Part shown: positions 32,032 to 41,681 of the stretch, in pieces | How the letters are laid out: each line of letters opens with the position of its first letter | Position numbering within the stretch: position 1 is the stretch's first letter | Assembly (NCBI GenBank): GCA_965212595.1 | Contig: CBDBVE010000001.1 | Coordinates: 372,001 to 436,000, forward strand | Direction: 5' to 3' | DNA from: Poritiphilus sp965212595 | GTDB lineage: Bacteria > Bacteroidota > Bacteroidia > Flavobacteriales > Flavobacteriaceae | DNA length: 64,000 bases | Made by a program: the position numbers and the translations under genes | Notes under the pieces: generated by a model | Databases searched by the model: none | What the model saw: the letters and a program-made list of their open reading frames with translations, nothing else | What the model was told of the DNA's origin: nothing

Positions 32032-33615
32032 CTATTTATGAACCGATTTTATTGCCCTCATATAGTTCTTTAACTCCTCTTTTACTTTCGGAACCAGAAC
32101 AAACAAACCAATCATGTTGGGTACCAGCATCGCGAAAATCATAGCGTCAGAAAAATCTGTAACGGCTTCCAGGCCTGCAGCGGCCCCTACAATGACAAAA
32201 AGGCAAAAAATGGTCTTGTACAAAACCTCCGCTTTCTTTCCTCTTCCGAAGAGAAAAGACCAGGCCTGATGACCGTAATAAGACCAGGCGATCATCGATG
32301 AAAATGCAAACAGGATTACAGCAAAGGAAAGTAAATATGGAAACCAGGAAATTCCGCTTTCAAGGGCATTCGCGGTAAGTACCACTCCCTGTGCATCTGA
32401 GATCTCTGCGCCAATGACGATCTGGCCTGTAATAATAAGGGCAAGGGCTGTCATTGTGCAAACCACAACGGTGTCTATAAAGGGTTCGAGCAATGCTACC
32501 AGACCCTCGCTGGCTGCAAACCTGGTTTTTACAGCGGAATGTGCTATAGAAGCAGAGCCAATGCCCGCTTCGTTAGAAAAGGCCGCTCTTCGAAACCCCT
32601 GAATTAGAACACCTACGAAACCGCCCACAACCCCCTCACCTGTAAGAGCTCCTTCAAAAATAGAACTAACGGCCATTGGTATTGCCTCGTAATTGATACC
32701 AATTACACAGAGTACGGCTAAGACATATAAAACCACCATGGCTGGGACAATTTTGTCTGTAACTTTTGCAATTTTTTTAATCCCGCCGATAATTACGATG
32801 GCCACCAGAATTGACATGATCAATCCAAAAACCCATCCATAGCCATTTACAAAACTTTCTTCACCGCCAGTAACGTACTGAAATAATTGGAAGGCCTGGT
32901 TCACCTGAAACATATTACCACCGCCAAAAGATCCTCCAATACACATTATGGCAAAAAGAATTGCCAATAGTTTTCCAAACCTGGCCATCCCCTTTTCTCT
33001 TAGTCCTTTCGTAAGGTAATACATGGGGCCTCCGTATACAGTGCCATTAGCGTCAATTTCACGGTATTTCACCCCCAGGGTACATTCCACAAATTTGGAA
33101 GCCATTCCTAAAAGGCCTATCAGAATCATCCAAAAAGTGGCGCCCGGGCCACCAATAGAAAGTGCAATAGCCACCCCGGCTATGTTCCCAAGACCTACGG
33201 TAGCCGAAAGCGCAGCGGTTAAGGCCTGAAAATGGGTAACCTCGCCATGATTACCCTCAATTTTAATAGTTTCAAGTATGTCTTCCTGCCTTCCTAAGGG
33301 TGTTGTAGAACCCGCTATCGCGGTAGTATTTTCAAGATGATCGTACTTTCCCTGAATAATTCTGACTGATGTTTTAAAACCCCGGAGATTTATTCCCCTG
33401 AAGTACAGGCTAAAATAACTGGCTCCCAGAATCAGTACGATTAAAACCCAGGGCACTCCAACTGAGGCCGTAATCGGGATTTCTGCAAAAATCGCATCAA
33501 CAAACCAAGCTGTAGCCCTTTGGAAGTTATCATTTATTCTTTCGTCCAGGTTTTGCTGGGCTTGCCCTAATGCAGGCAAAAGTGCCATGCATAAAAAAAG
33601 AATGCCATTTTTCAT
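32032..33615 (-). CDS. alanine/glycine:cation symporter (AGCS family)
   Basis: A 527-residue sodium- or proton-coupled amino acid symporter. The AGCS signature is visible as GLGNIAGVAIALSIGGPGATFWM with later GFRRAAFSNEAGIGSASIAHSA. About ten helices are evident. The N-terminus begins with a cleavable-looking signal (ALLPALGQAQQ) and a soluble stretch before the first helix, longer than in classical family members such as DagA. It is followed by the MscS gene 45 bp downstream. Confidence 0.93.
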   Translation of the reverse strand: MKNGILFLCMALLPALGQAQQNLDERINDNFQRATAWFVDAIFAEIPITASVGVPWVLIVLILGASYFSLYFRGINLRGFKTSVRIIQGKYDHLENTTAIAGSTTPLGRQEDILETIKIEGNHGEVTHFQALTAALSATVGLGNIAGVAIALSIGGPGATFWMILIGLLGMASKFVECTLGVKYREIDANGTVYGGPMYYLTKGLREKGMARFGKLLAILFAIMCIGGSFGGGNMFQVNQAFQLFQYVTGGEESFVNGYGWVFGLIMSILVAIVIIGGIKKIAKVTDKIVPAMVVLYVLAVLCVIGINYEAIPMAVSSIFEGALTGEGVVGGFVGVLIQGFRRAAFSNEAGIGSASIAHSAVKTRFAASEGLVALLEPFIDTVVVCTMTALALIITGQIVIGAEISDAQGVVLTANALESGISWFPYLLSFAVILFAFSSMIAWSYYGHQAWSFLFGRGKKAEVLYKTIFCLFVIVGAAAGLEAVTDFSDAMIFAMLVPNMIGLFVLVPKVKEELKNYMRAIKSVHK

Positions 33616-33775
33616 TGCTCCAGAAATTTAAAGTTCGGAGCGAATTTGAACTTTATTCCAGGAGCTTAAAAGCTTAAGTAATACTCAAAATTTGAAGGAG
33701 CCCGGGTTAAGCATGTACTTAATCACAGTATGAAAAGAAGGATTCTACCCTCTTAAAATTAATGGTTTTGAAAGG

Positions 33776-34894
33776 CTATTTGTCCATTTGAATGCTGGTG
33801 AATCTAAGCAGGTCGTGCTCTTTAGCATACTGAATCAATTGTGTTTTGCCTTCAGCCCCGCTGATGTTGAGCACCTTCTTAATCTGATGAATATGGGCCT
33901 GAAAACCATCTACGCTAATGTGCATGGCTTCGGCAATTTCGGTATAGGACTTTTGTTCACCCCAGCTTCCTAAATTAGCCAGGACTTCCTTCTGTCGCTC
34001 TGATAGCTCTACCTTGTTTGCAGTATGTAGAAGCTGAACCTCCTCCTTAAGTCTGGCAATGGTATCCAGGTGGCTCTCATTGGCCAATTGCAGCTTTTCG
34101 TTCGTTTTAGAAAGGCTGTTTCTTTCTTGGTTGGCGATCTCTAACTGTGATTGTTGTCGCTCTTTTTGAGAAAGAAACTTCCAGCTATAAAGCAATATGG
34201 AAAACAAAAGGATAAAGAGAAATTTAAATGAAAGCGCGGTCACCGTTCCCAAAAGAGACCAGGAACTTATGCTTATGGATGATGGAACCAAATCGTTGGG
34301 TATGATACGATGCGTTACTGCAATAACAATCAACACAAACAAGGCGAAACTCGGGAGATACATAAAACGCATATTGCGATTGCTAAAAGCTTTATTGAGT
34401 TCTATAAGGAGGGCAAATGCGACCACTATAGAAATAGGGATATCTATCAGCCAAATAAAAGAATTTTTAAGGCCCGAACCACTTAAAGAAGTGGCCATAA
34501 AAACAAAGGCAAGCATGATCATAATCCCGCCAAATATCAAGTAAAATTCACGAGCGCTAAAACGTTCTACCAGCCTGACAACAATATTCCGTTCCGAGCC
34601 ATGCTCAATAGAGGGGAGCGATAAAAGAATAAACATCGAATTTAAAAGTGACACTGCCACCCCTATAAAAATAAGAAGCCTATGATCTCCCGGCCAACCC
34701 AGACCAGAGACCATAAACAGATTTACCAGCGCTCCCAGGCCCCAGATGAAAATTGCCAGGCCAAACCATTTAATTCCTGAAGAATCCTGTGGTTGAGTTG
34801 CAGCTTTTTTCTCCTTGTAATAGATGCGATGTATGACTACAGCTGTAATCAAGCATACTATTGCAGTGACCGTATTTTCTAAGGTCGCGAACAT
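33776..34894 (-). CDS. membrane-anchored regulator, 7TM-like domain plus LuxR-type HTH
   Basis: A 372-residue protein with about seven hydrophobic helices in residues 1-250, a coiled coil at about 245-305 (QLEIANQERNSLSKTNEKLQ), and a C-terminal LuxR-like HTH of about 60 residues (SERQKEVLANLGSWGEQKSYTEIAEAMHIS). The DNA-binding part is therefore tethered to the inner membrane. It probably responds to a membrane or extracytoplasmic signal. Targets are unknown; it lies between the AGCS symporter and an Lrp gene, all on the minus strand. Confidence 0.82.
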   Translation of the reverse strand: MFATLENTVTAIVCLITAVVIHRIYYKEKKAATQPQDSSGIKWFGLAIFIWGLGALVNLFMVSGLGWPGDHRLLIFIGVAVSLLNSMFILLSLPSIEHGSERNIVVRLVERFSAREFYLIFGGIMIMLAFVFMATSLSGSGLKNSFIWLIDIPISIVVAFALLIELNKAFSNRNMRFMYLPSFALFVLIVIAVTHRIIPNDLVPSSISISSWSLLGTVTALSFKFLFILLFSILLYSWKFLSQKERQQSQLEIANQERNSLSKTNEKLQLANESHLDTIARLKEEVQLLHTANKVELSERQKEVLANLGSWGEQKSYTEIAEAMHISVDGFQAHIHQIKKVLNISGAEGKTQLIQYAKEHDLLRFTSIQMDK

Positions 34895-34954
34895 GACCAG
34901 TTTGTTAGAGCACTAAATATAGCTAAAATTGCCTTTTTGATATGAAACCAGGGC

Positions 34955-35416
34955 TTAGAGCGGATCGGAAACGGCTTTTCTTATCGGCGAATCGGATACC
35001 ACTTCAGACAGTATGATGTGTGTACGGGTTTCACCGTATTGTATCAGTTTATCTATAAACTTCTCCAGATGCGCCTGGTCTTGCAGAACCACTTCCATGA
35101 TAATATTTTCATCTCCGGTAATACGATAGCAATTCACAACCTCAGAAAGCGACTTAACCATTTGTAAAAAAGGCTTCAGTTTTCCCATAAAGGCCTTTAA
35201 GGTGATAATTCCCTTAAGTTGATATCCAGCCTTTGTATAAGACACTCGTGCCACGTAACCTTCAAGAATTCCCAGGTCTTCCATTTTCTTTACCCGCTCT
35301 GCCACAGCAGGGGGTGTAAGGCCTACTTTTCTACCAATATTGGCAAAAGATTCTCTGGAATTTCTTTGTAGGGCGCTAAGAATAGCCCAATTAAGCTCAT
35401 CTATCTTTCTATTCAA
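34955..35416 (-). CDS. Lrp/AsnC family transcriptional regulator
   Basis: A 153-residue regulator: N-terminal winged HTH (LNWAILSALQRNSRESFANIGRKVGLTPPAVAERVKKME) and a C-terminal RAM/ACT-like effector domain (residues 65-150). Family members respond to amino acids such as Leu or Lys. Possible targets in the neighbourhood are the AGCS symporter and branched-chain metabolism genes, but no site was identified. Confidence 0.93.
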   Translation of the reverse strand: MNRKIDELNWAILSALQRNSRESFANIGRKVGLTPPAVAERVKKMEDLGILEGYVARVSYTKAGYQLKGIITLKAFMGKLKPFLQMVKSLSEVVNCYRITGDENIIMEVVLQDQAHLEKFIDKLIQYGETRTHIILSEVVSDSPIRKAVSDPL

Positions 35417-35535
35417 AACTGAATTCTATATTTTATTTATTTTATAAAGCAAAAATAAGAAAAAGCTATTGATTCCAAAGAAATTTTCTTCAAATTGGCT
35501 GTAATTTTATAGTACGAATTTGCTAAGAAAGAAAA

Positions 35536-35967
35536 ATGCCCCACAATAACTTAAGAACCTTACCGGTTTACAGAAAGTCGTTAGATCTGTGCTTCATGAG
35601 CAGAGAATTAGCTTCCTATGTTTCGTACAATAAAAACCTCCTGAAGCTATATCAATCTAATAGCCTCCGGGATCATATTGCCGATTCATTACTGACAGAT
35701 TCTATTCTTATTTCGCAACAAATCGCCAAGGCCGAGACTTCTAATTCATTGGCTGTGAGGATGAAAAGTGCAAGTTTTATCAATGTGATGATCAGGAATA
35801 TCATCTCGTACTGCAATGGACTGGAAAAAGACGGAGTAAAGGAGAAGGAATATTTGAATCTATTACGCAAAGAAATTAGGGTTTTTAGAAAATCTTTCCG
35901 TTCCTGGAGAAAATCACTTGGTAAAAATAACGACGGACTCTCCTGGGGGTTTAATGATTTTCTTTAG
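35536..35967 (+). CDS. helical protein, four-helix-bundle-like, unknown function
   Basis: A 143-residue, mostly helical and basic protein. The order (LPVYRKSLDLCFMSRELASYV, then IADSLLTDSILISQQIAKAE, then a third helix and a basic end) recalls the four-helix-bundle proteins related to the S23 ribosomal and Avd group, but the match is loose. It starts 119 bp from the divergent Lrp gene. Not otherwise recognised. Confidence 0.55.
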   Translation: MPHNNLRTLPVYRKSLDLCFMSRELASYVSYNKNLLKLYQSNSLRDHIADSLLTDSILISQQIAKAETSNSLAVRMKSASFINVMIRNIISYCNGLEKDGVKEKEYLNLLRKEIRVFRKSFRSWRKSLGKNNDGLSWGFNDFL

Positions 35968-36092
35968 TAGTAACCGATCATTAGAAAGTAACTATTTCTC
36001 ACCAAGGTCAAAAAGACACTTCGGCTGCGTCAGTGTAAGTGATTCGCAGTCCATTCTAACAGCTACTGCGCCTCAGAATGAACGCTCTATAC

Positions 36093-39000
36093 TTACATAT
36101 TGCGTCTATACTGCCCACCTACTTCGAAAAGTGAATTGGTAATTTGTCCTAAAGAACACACCTTAGTGACTTCCATAAGTTTTTCAAATACATTTCCCTG
36201 TGCTATTGCCACTTGCTGAAGCTCCTTAAGTTGTTGTTCGGCCTCCCTGGAATTTCGTTTGTGCAATTCCTCTAAGGTATTGATCTGCCATTGCTTTTCT
36301 TCTTCCGTTGCCCTGATCACCTCGGCTGGAAGTATGGTTGGCGAACCTTTGGAGCTAAGGAAGGTATTTACCCCAACAATAGGATAACTTCCAGAATGTT
36401 TCAGGGTCTCATAGTGCAAACTCTCTTCCTGTATTTTAGAGCGTTGATACATGGTTTCCATGGCGCCTAGCACTCCTCCCCTTTCAGTAATACGATCAAA
36501 TTCGGTAAGCACGGCTTCTTCTACCAAATCTGTAAGCTCTTCAATGATGAATGATCCCTGCAACGGATTCTCATTTTTGGTAAGCCCTAATTCCTTGTTT
36601 ATGATCAGCTGAATCGCCATTGCTCTTCTTACAGACTCTTCTGTAGGGGTAGTAATGGCTTCATCATATGCATTGGTGTGTAAAGAATTGCAATTGTCAT
36701 AGATCGCATAGAGCGCTTGCAAGGTGGTTCGGATATCATTAAAGTCTATCTCCTGGGCATGCAAACTCCTTCCTGAAGTTTGAATATGATATTTTAGCAT
36801 CTGCGCTCTGGGGTCAGCTCCGTATTTGTCTTTCAACGCTTTTGCCCATATACGCCTGGCCACTCTGCCGATAACTGCGTACTCAGGGTCTACCCCATTT
36901 GAAAAGAAAAAAGAAAGATTGGGTCCAAACTTGTTGATATCCATCCCTCTGCTTAGATAGTATTCTACATAGGTGAAGCCATTGGCAAGTGTAAAGGCCA
37001 ATTGCGTAATTGGGTTAGCACCTGCCTCGGCAATATGATAGCCAGAAATTGAGACTGAGTAAAAGTTTCGAACTTCATTCGCAATAAAGTACTCTTGTAC
37101 ATCGCCCATTAACCTCAGCGCAAATTCTGTAGAAAATATACAGGTGTTCTGCGCCTGGTCTTCCTTCAGAATATCTGCCTGCACGGTACCTCTAACCTGG
37201 TTTAAGGTTACCGCCCTAATCTCGTTATACGTCTTTGAAGGAAGTACCTGATCGCCTGTTACCCCCAGAAGCATTAGTCCTAAGCCGTCATTCCCTTCTG
37301 GTAAGTCTCCATGGTAACTGGGCTGTTTGCAGCCTTTCTTTTTGAAGATGCCGGCAATCTTCTCACGCACTTCTTTCTCTATCCCCTTTTCCTTAATATA
37401 TTTTTCGCAGTTCTGGTCGATCGCCGCATTCATAAAAAATCCGAGAAGCATTGGTGCCGGACCATTGATAGTCATGCTGACCGAAGTCATGACATCACTC
37501 AGATCAAAGCCTGAATACAATTTTTTCGCGTCGTCAAGGCAGCAAATAGAAACGCCGGCATTTCCAATTTTTCCATAGATATCAGGCCTCAAGCCTGGAT
37601 CATTGCCGTACAGCGTTACGGAGTCGAAGGCTGTTGACAGTCTCTTGGCCGGCATTCCCAGACTTACATAATGGAAGCGCCTGTTGGTGCGTTCTGGCCC
37701 ACCTTCTCCGGCAAACATTCTTGTTGGATCTTCCCCGGTTCGCTTAAAAGGATACAGTCCGGCTGTATATGGAAAAGCTCCTGGGATATTTTCTTGTAGG
37801 CTCCAGTGCAACAAGTCGCCCCACGCCTCAAATCGGGGAAGAGCTACTTTGGGGATCTGTAGCTGTGAAAGCGATTCTGAATGCGTTTCCATAGCAATTT
37901 CCTTATCCCTTACCTTAAAGGTGTACACTTTATCCCTGTACCTTTGAGCGTTAGATTCCCAATTGAGAATGGTTTCCCAGTGATGCGGATCTAAATTTAG
38001 TTTCACTTCTTCAAACTCCTTACACAGCAATTCAAGAAAGTTGGCTTTTCCATTCGTCCCAAGCTGCTTCAACAAAGCTTCCTTGCGAATTCCACTACTG
38101 TCTAAAAAATTGAAATCTGCCTTGGAAGTATTACCATTCTGCTGTATTCCTGAAACCGAAAGTAGTGCCTGGTAGATGCCATAAAGACGCTGCGCAATTT
38201 GTCTTTGATCATCTGCCCTGGTATCATAAGATCTATTGTTCTCGGCAATTTCAGACAGATAACGGGTTCTTGCCGGCGGGATCACATACCTTTTTTCTGA
38301 AATCTCCATGTTGGCAGCAAAGTCAGAATTTAAATCTGCCTTTGCACGTTCCTGCAGAGTGCTGATAACCGCCTTATAAAGCAGGTTCATACCAGGGTCA
38401 TTGAATTGAGAGGCAATCGTACCAAAAATAGGCAGGTCTTCTTCTTTACTTTCCCAAAGTTGGTGGTTGCGAACATACTGTTTTCTTACGTCCCTGATAG
38501 CATCCAGAGCCCCGCGCTTGTCAAATTTGTTGATGGCCACCAGATCTGCAAAATCAAGCATATCTATTTTTTCGAGCTGCGTGGCTGCTCCAAATTCTGG
38601 AGTCATAACATAGAGAGAGACGTCACTATGCTCAATAATCTCGGTATCGGATTGCCCGATACCGGATGTTTCCAGGATGATGAGATCAAATTCCGCGGCT
38701 TTCAAAATGGAGATTGCCTCGTTTACGTGTTTCGACAAAGCGAGGTTTGATTGGCGTGTGGCCAGGGAACGCATATAAACGCGCTCATTGTTGATGGCAT
38801 TCATTCGTATTCGGTCGCCAAGGAGCGCGCCCCCAGTTTTACGTTTTGAAGGATCAACCGAAATAAGTCCAATCCGTTTATCCGGAAAATCCATCAAAAA
38901 CCGTCGTACCAATTCGTCAACCAGGCTGGATTTACCCGCACCACCGGTACCTGTAATACCAAGGACCGGAACTTTGTTTTGTTTTTTCTTAAACGCCTTG

Positions 39001-39563
39001 GCGTGTTCCTTGAATTCTTCGGGCCTGTTTTCGGCAAGGCTTATCAAGCGAGCAATAGTGGTAATATCCTTGTCTTCAAGGCTCTGTACTAACGTTTTGC
39101 CTTTTGGAAGTTGAAGGTCCGGAACTGCGAAATCACTATGACTCACCAGGTCGTTTATCATGCCTTGTAAGCCCATTTTTCGTCCATCGTCAGGAGAATA
39201 GATCCTGGTTATACCATGGCTCATTAGGGTATCTATTTCCTTAGGTAAAATAACTCCGCCTCCACCACCGAAAACTTTAATATGCCCTGCCCCTTTTTCC
39301 TGGAGCAAATCGTACATATATTTAAAGTACTCATTGTGCCCTCCTTGATATGAGGTCATCGCTATGGCATTGGCATCTTCCTGGATCGCGCATTCTACCA
39401 CTTCCGCGACGCTTCGGTCATGACCTAAGTGAATGACTTCTACCCCGGTTGCCTGAATGATTCTCCGCATGATATTTATAGCCGCATCATGGCCGTCGAA
39501 GAGCGAGGCTGCCGTCACAATTCGCACTTGATTTTCAGGAAGGTAGGGTTTTGCTTGCTTCAT
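36093..39563 (-). CDS. icmF: fused acyl-CoA mutase IcmF (isobutyryl-CoA mutase type)
   Basis: A 1156-residue B12 enzyme. Residues 1-140 form the cobalamin-binding domain with D23-G-H25 supplying the lower ligand and a glycine-rich VFGGGGGVI. Residues 195-415 are the MeaB-like G-protein chaperone with Walker A GTGGAGKS at 205-212. The C-terminal part (from about 550) is the substrate-binding TIM barrel. This order (B12, GTPase, mutase in one chain) is that of IcmF, which interconverts isobutyryl- and n-butyryl-CoA or related acyl-CoAs. It is monocistronic. Acyl-CoA specificity cannot be set by eye. Confidence 0.92.
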   Translation of the reverse strand: MKQAKPYLPENQVRIVTAASLFDGHDAAINIMRRIIQATGVEVIHLGHDRSVAEVVECAIQEDANAIAMTSYQGGHNEYFKYMYDLLQEKGAGHIKVFGGGGGVILPKEIDTLMSHGITRIYSPDDGRKMGLQGMINDLVSHSDFAVPDLQLPKGKTLVQSLEDKDITTIARLISLAENRPEEFKEHAKAFKKKQNKVPVLGITGTGGAGKSSLVDELVRRFLMDFPDKRIGLISVDPSKRKTGGALLGDRIRMNAINNERVYMRSLATRQSNLALSKHVNEAISILKAAEFDLIILETSGIGQSDTEIIEHSDVSLYVMTPEFGAATQLEKIDMLDFADLVAINKFDKRGALDAIRDVRKQYVRNHQLWESKEEDLPIFGTIASQFNDPGMNLLYKAVISTLQERAKADLNSDFAANMEISEKRYVIPPARTRYLSEIAENNRSYDTRADDQRQIAQRLYGIYQALLSVSGIQQNGNTSKADFNFLDSSGIRKEALLKQLGTNGKANFLELLCKEFEEVKLNLDPHHWETILNWESNAQRYRDKVYTFKVRDKEIAMETHSESLSQLQIPKVALPRFEAWGDLLHWSLQENIPGAFPYTAGLYPFKRTGEDPTRMFAGEGGPERTNRRFHYVSLGMPAKRLSTAFDSVTLYGNDPGLRPDIYGKIGNAGVSICCLDDAKKLYSGFDLSDVMTSVSMTINGPAPMLLGFFMNAAIDQNCEKYIKEKGIEKEVREKIAGIFKKKGCKQPSYHGDLPEGNDGLGLMLLGVTGDQVLPSKTYNEIRAVTLNQVRGTVQADILKEDQAQNTCIFSTEFALRLMGDVQEYFIANEVRNFYSVSISGYHIAEAGANPITQLAFTLANGFTYVEYYLSRGMDINKFGPNLSFFFSNGVDPEYAVIGRVARRIWAKALKDKYGADPRAQMLKYHIQTSGRSLHAQEIDFNDIRTTLQALYAIYDNCNSLHTNAYDEAITTPTEESVRRAMAIQLIINKELGLTKNENPLQGSFIIEELTDLVEEAVLTEFDRITERGGVLGAMETMYQRSKIQEESLHYETLKHSGSYPIVGVNTFLSSKGSPTILPAEVIRATEEEKQWQINTLEELHKRNSREAEQQLKELQQVAIAQGNVFEKLMEVTKVCSLGQITNSLFEVGGQYRRNM

Positions 39564-39706
39564 TGATAATAAAAAGACAATTTGGAGGTCGCAATTTACG
39601 GAAAATGCAAAAATTAATTGGTTGTAATCAGAATTTTATAAAAATTTAAACAGACACTCCCTGCCTTTTGTTAATACCATAATTTTAGTTCATAAAAAAT
39701 ACCATT

Positions 39707-40558
39707 TTGAAAACAACTCTTCTAATCCATTGCCCGGATCAGGCCGGAATTATCAGCGCTGTAACCGGCTTTATCCATTCTAAAGGGGGAAATATTACGT
39801 ATTTAGACCAGCATGTAGAAAAGGAAGTGGGTGTTTTCTTCATGCGCCTGGAATTTGATTTTGAAGCCAGGGAAGCGCTTCCTCCCCATTTTAAAACCGA
39901 GTTTGAAGAAGAACTGGTGAAGTCTTACCAGATGAAATGGGGCATTTACGAGGAACATATTAGGCCAAAAATGGCTGTTTTTGTTTCAAAATACGATCAT
40001 TGCATTTACGATCTGCTCAGCAGATACAGATCTGGAGAACCCAAGGTAGATATTCCTTTTATTCTGAGTAACCATACAGATCTGAAATATATTGCAGATC
40101 AGTTTCAAATTCCATTTTATCATATTTCTGTTACTTCGGAAACTAAGAAGAAGGCCGAGGCGCAGCAATTAGAGTTATTGCGATCTCACGAAATAGATTT
40201 CGTTGTTTTGGCGCGCTATATGCAAATTGTGAGCAATACGCTAATTACAGCTTATCCCAGCAAGATCATTAACATTCATCATTCATTTCTACCGGCTTTT
40301 GTGGGTGCCAAACCTTATCATGCCGCATTTGAACGGGGTGTAAAAATTATAGGAGCTACAAGTCATTATGTGACCGAGGAATTAGATGCCGGGCCAATTA
40401 TTTCGCAAGACGTGGTAACCGTATCTCATTCGCATACAGTTCAAGATCTTATTACAAAGGGAAGGGATTTAGAGAAAATTGTACTGTCCAGGGCGGTGCA
40501 GCTGCATCTGGACCGAAAAACGATCGTCTACAAAAACAAGACCATCATATTTTCGTAG
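39707..40558 (+). CDS. purU: formyltetrahydrofolate deformylase
   Basis: A 283-residue enzyme that releases formate from 10-formyl-THF. Residues 1-80 form an ACT domain (LIHCPDQAGIISAVTGFIHSKGG), and residues 85-283 a formyltransferase fold with active-site Asn/His in INIHHSFLP and Asp in LDAGPII. The start is a TTG at 39707; no ATG precedes the conserved N-terminus in frame. The DUF4197 gene follows after 42 bp. Confidence 0.92.
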   Translation: MKTTLLIHCPDQAGIISAVTGFIHSKGGNITYLDQHVEKEVGVFFMRLEFDFEAREALPPHFKTEFEEELVKSYQMKWGIYEEHIRPKMAVFVSKYDHCIYDLLSRYRSGEPKVDIPFILSNHTDLKYIADQFQIPFYHISVTSETKKKAEAQQLELLRSHEIDFVVLARYMQIVSNTLITAYPSKIINIHHSFLPAFVGAKPYHAAFERGVKIIGATSHYVTEELDAGPIISQDVVTVSHSHTVQDLITKGRDLEKIVLSRAVQLHLDRKTIVYKNKTIIFS

Positions 40559-40573
40559 CGCCTGTTTATAAAC

Positions 40574-40581
40574 TATCTTTA
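40574..40581 (+). promoter_or_regulatory. possible -7 element of DUF4197 gene
   Basis: TATCTTTA, one mismatch from TAnnTTTG, lies 19 bp before the ATG at 40601, within a small TAAACT/AGTTTA inverted repeat. Confidence 0.35.
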
Positions 40582-40600
40582 GTTTAATAAAAACTATTAA

Positions 40601-41305
40601 ATGAAAAAATCAATCTTTATCCTTCTGATCTTTTTAAGCACAGGCTGCGGAGAGTTACAGCAGGTCGTAAACCAGTTGCCAGGCGGAACGGTTGGCGTAA
40701 GCAACATTGAAATTGCCAAGGGGCTTCAAGAGGCCTTGCAATTAGGGATAGACCGGCAGGTGACCAAGCTTACGCAGACAGATGGTTTTTTTAAGAATGA
40801 GCTTGTAAAAATCTTACTCCCGCAGGAACTACAAAAGGTAGATAAGACCTTAAGGGATGCTGGACTGGGAAAGCTGGCTGATGAGGGCTTGAAAATTCTA
40901 AACAGAGCGGCTGAGGACGCAGTCAGCGAAGCCACACCCATATTTGTAGATGCTGTGAAAGGGATTACGTTCAACGATGCCAAAAATATTCTCCTGGGAG
41001 AGCCGGACGCCGCGACCCAGTATCTTTCTGCCGCTACCAAGGAACCACTCTACGGAAAATTTCATCCGGTCATAAAGAACTCCTTTCAAAAGGTGGGAGC
41101 AGATCAGATATGGGGTAATCTTATTAATAAATACAATGGTTTACCCTTTACAGCTGATGTAAATCCTGACCTCACAGATTATGTGACTACCGAAGCATTA
41201 AAGGGCGTCTACACTATGATTGCCGTTGAGGAAAAAGAAATAAGAAATAAAATTTCCTCCAGAACAACTGAGCTTTTAAAAAGGGTTTTTGCACTTCAGG
41301 ATTAG
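40601..41305 (+). CDS. DUF4197 lipoprotein
   Basis: A 234-residue predicted lipoprotein (MKKSIFILLIFLSTGCGE, lipobox LSTGC) followed by the helical DUF4197 domain (residues 35-230; IAKGLQEALQLGIDRQV, FVDAVKGITFNDAKNILLG). Function unknown; periplasmic. It has its own possible promoter after purU. Confidence 0.88.
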   Translation: MKKSIFILLIFLSTGCGELQQVVNQLPGGTVGVSNIEIAKGLQEALQLGIDRQVTKLTQTDGFFKNELVKILLPQELQKVDKTLRDAGLGKLADEGLKILNRAAEDAVSEATPIFVDAVKGITFNDAKNILLGEPDAATQYLSAATKEPLYGKFHPVIKNSFQKVGADQIWGNLINKYNGLPFTADVNPDLTDYVTTEALKGVYTMIAVEEKEIRNKISSRTTELLKRVFALQD

Positions 41306-41378
41306 AAAGCGACGATTCTTCAATTTTTTTATACAATTCTTATACTATTCTCGAAATTTTAACGTTTGAAAAAAGAGT

Positions 41379-41403
41379 ACTACTTCTTTCTTAGTAGTTT
41401 TTT
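41379..41403 (+). terminator. possible terminator after DUF4197
   Basis: ACTACT (41379-41384) pairs with AGTAGT (41393-41398), loop of 8, followed by six T residues. Confidence 0.55.
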
Positions 41404-41470
41404 AAAAATAAATCTGCTGATTATAGTACCGAATTATTTGAGTTAGTATTTTTTGAGTTAGTTAGTTTTA

Positions 41471-41498
41471 AACCCCGACGGTAAAGTCGGGGTTTTTT
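41471..41498 (+). terminator. strong intrinsic terminator
   Basis: AACCCCGAC (41471-41479) pairs with GTCGGGGTT (41486-41494) around GGTAAA, with a T-tract to 41498. It isolates the DUF4197 transcript from the AraC gene. Confidence 0.9.
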
Positions 41499-41583
41499 CT
41501 TAAAAAAAATCAAATACCACAAGAACAGTCCATTACCCTCCCTATCTCCTTGTTTTTCAGGCTTATTCATCGTGTTTTGAAAG

Positions 41584-41605
41584 GTAAACTATTATCGGGG
41601 TTTAC
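41584..41605 (+). promoter_or_regulatory. candidate autoregulatory box of the AraC gene
   Basis: GTAAACTATTATCGGGG at 41584-41600 resembles the GTAAACTTTCATCGG half-site found before both susC genes, and is followed by an inverted GTTTAC (41600-41605). It lies 77 bp upstream of the AraC ATG. Confidence 0.5.
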
Positions 41606-41681
41606 TCTATTTAAGAGAAATTTAAGATTTGAAGCTTAAATATTAGTTAAATTCATGATGCGCTAATTCATCAATCAAAGA

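Larger units (their letters stand above)
41306..41681 (+). other. 376-bp region between DUF4197 and the AraC gene
   Basis: Holds two terminators (41379-41403, 41471-41498), octamer-like GAGTTAGT repeats at 41440-41466 (one within TTATTTGAGTTAG, one base different from the leader 13-mer), and a GTAAAC box upstream of the AraC gene. No further coding sequence is supported. Confidence 0.6.
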
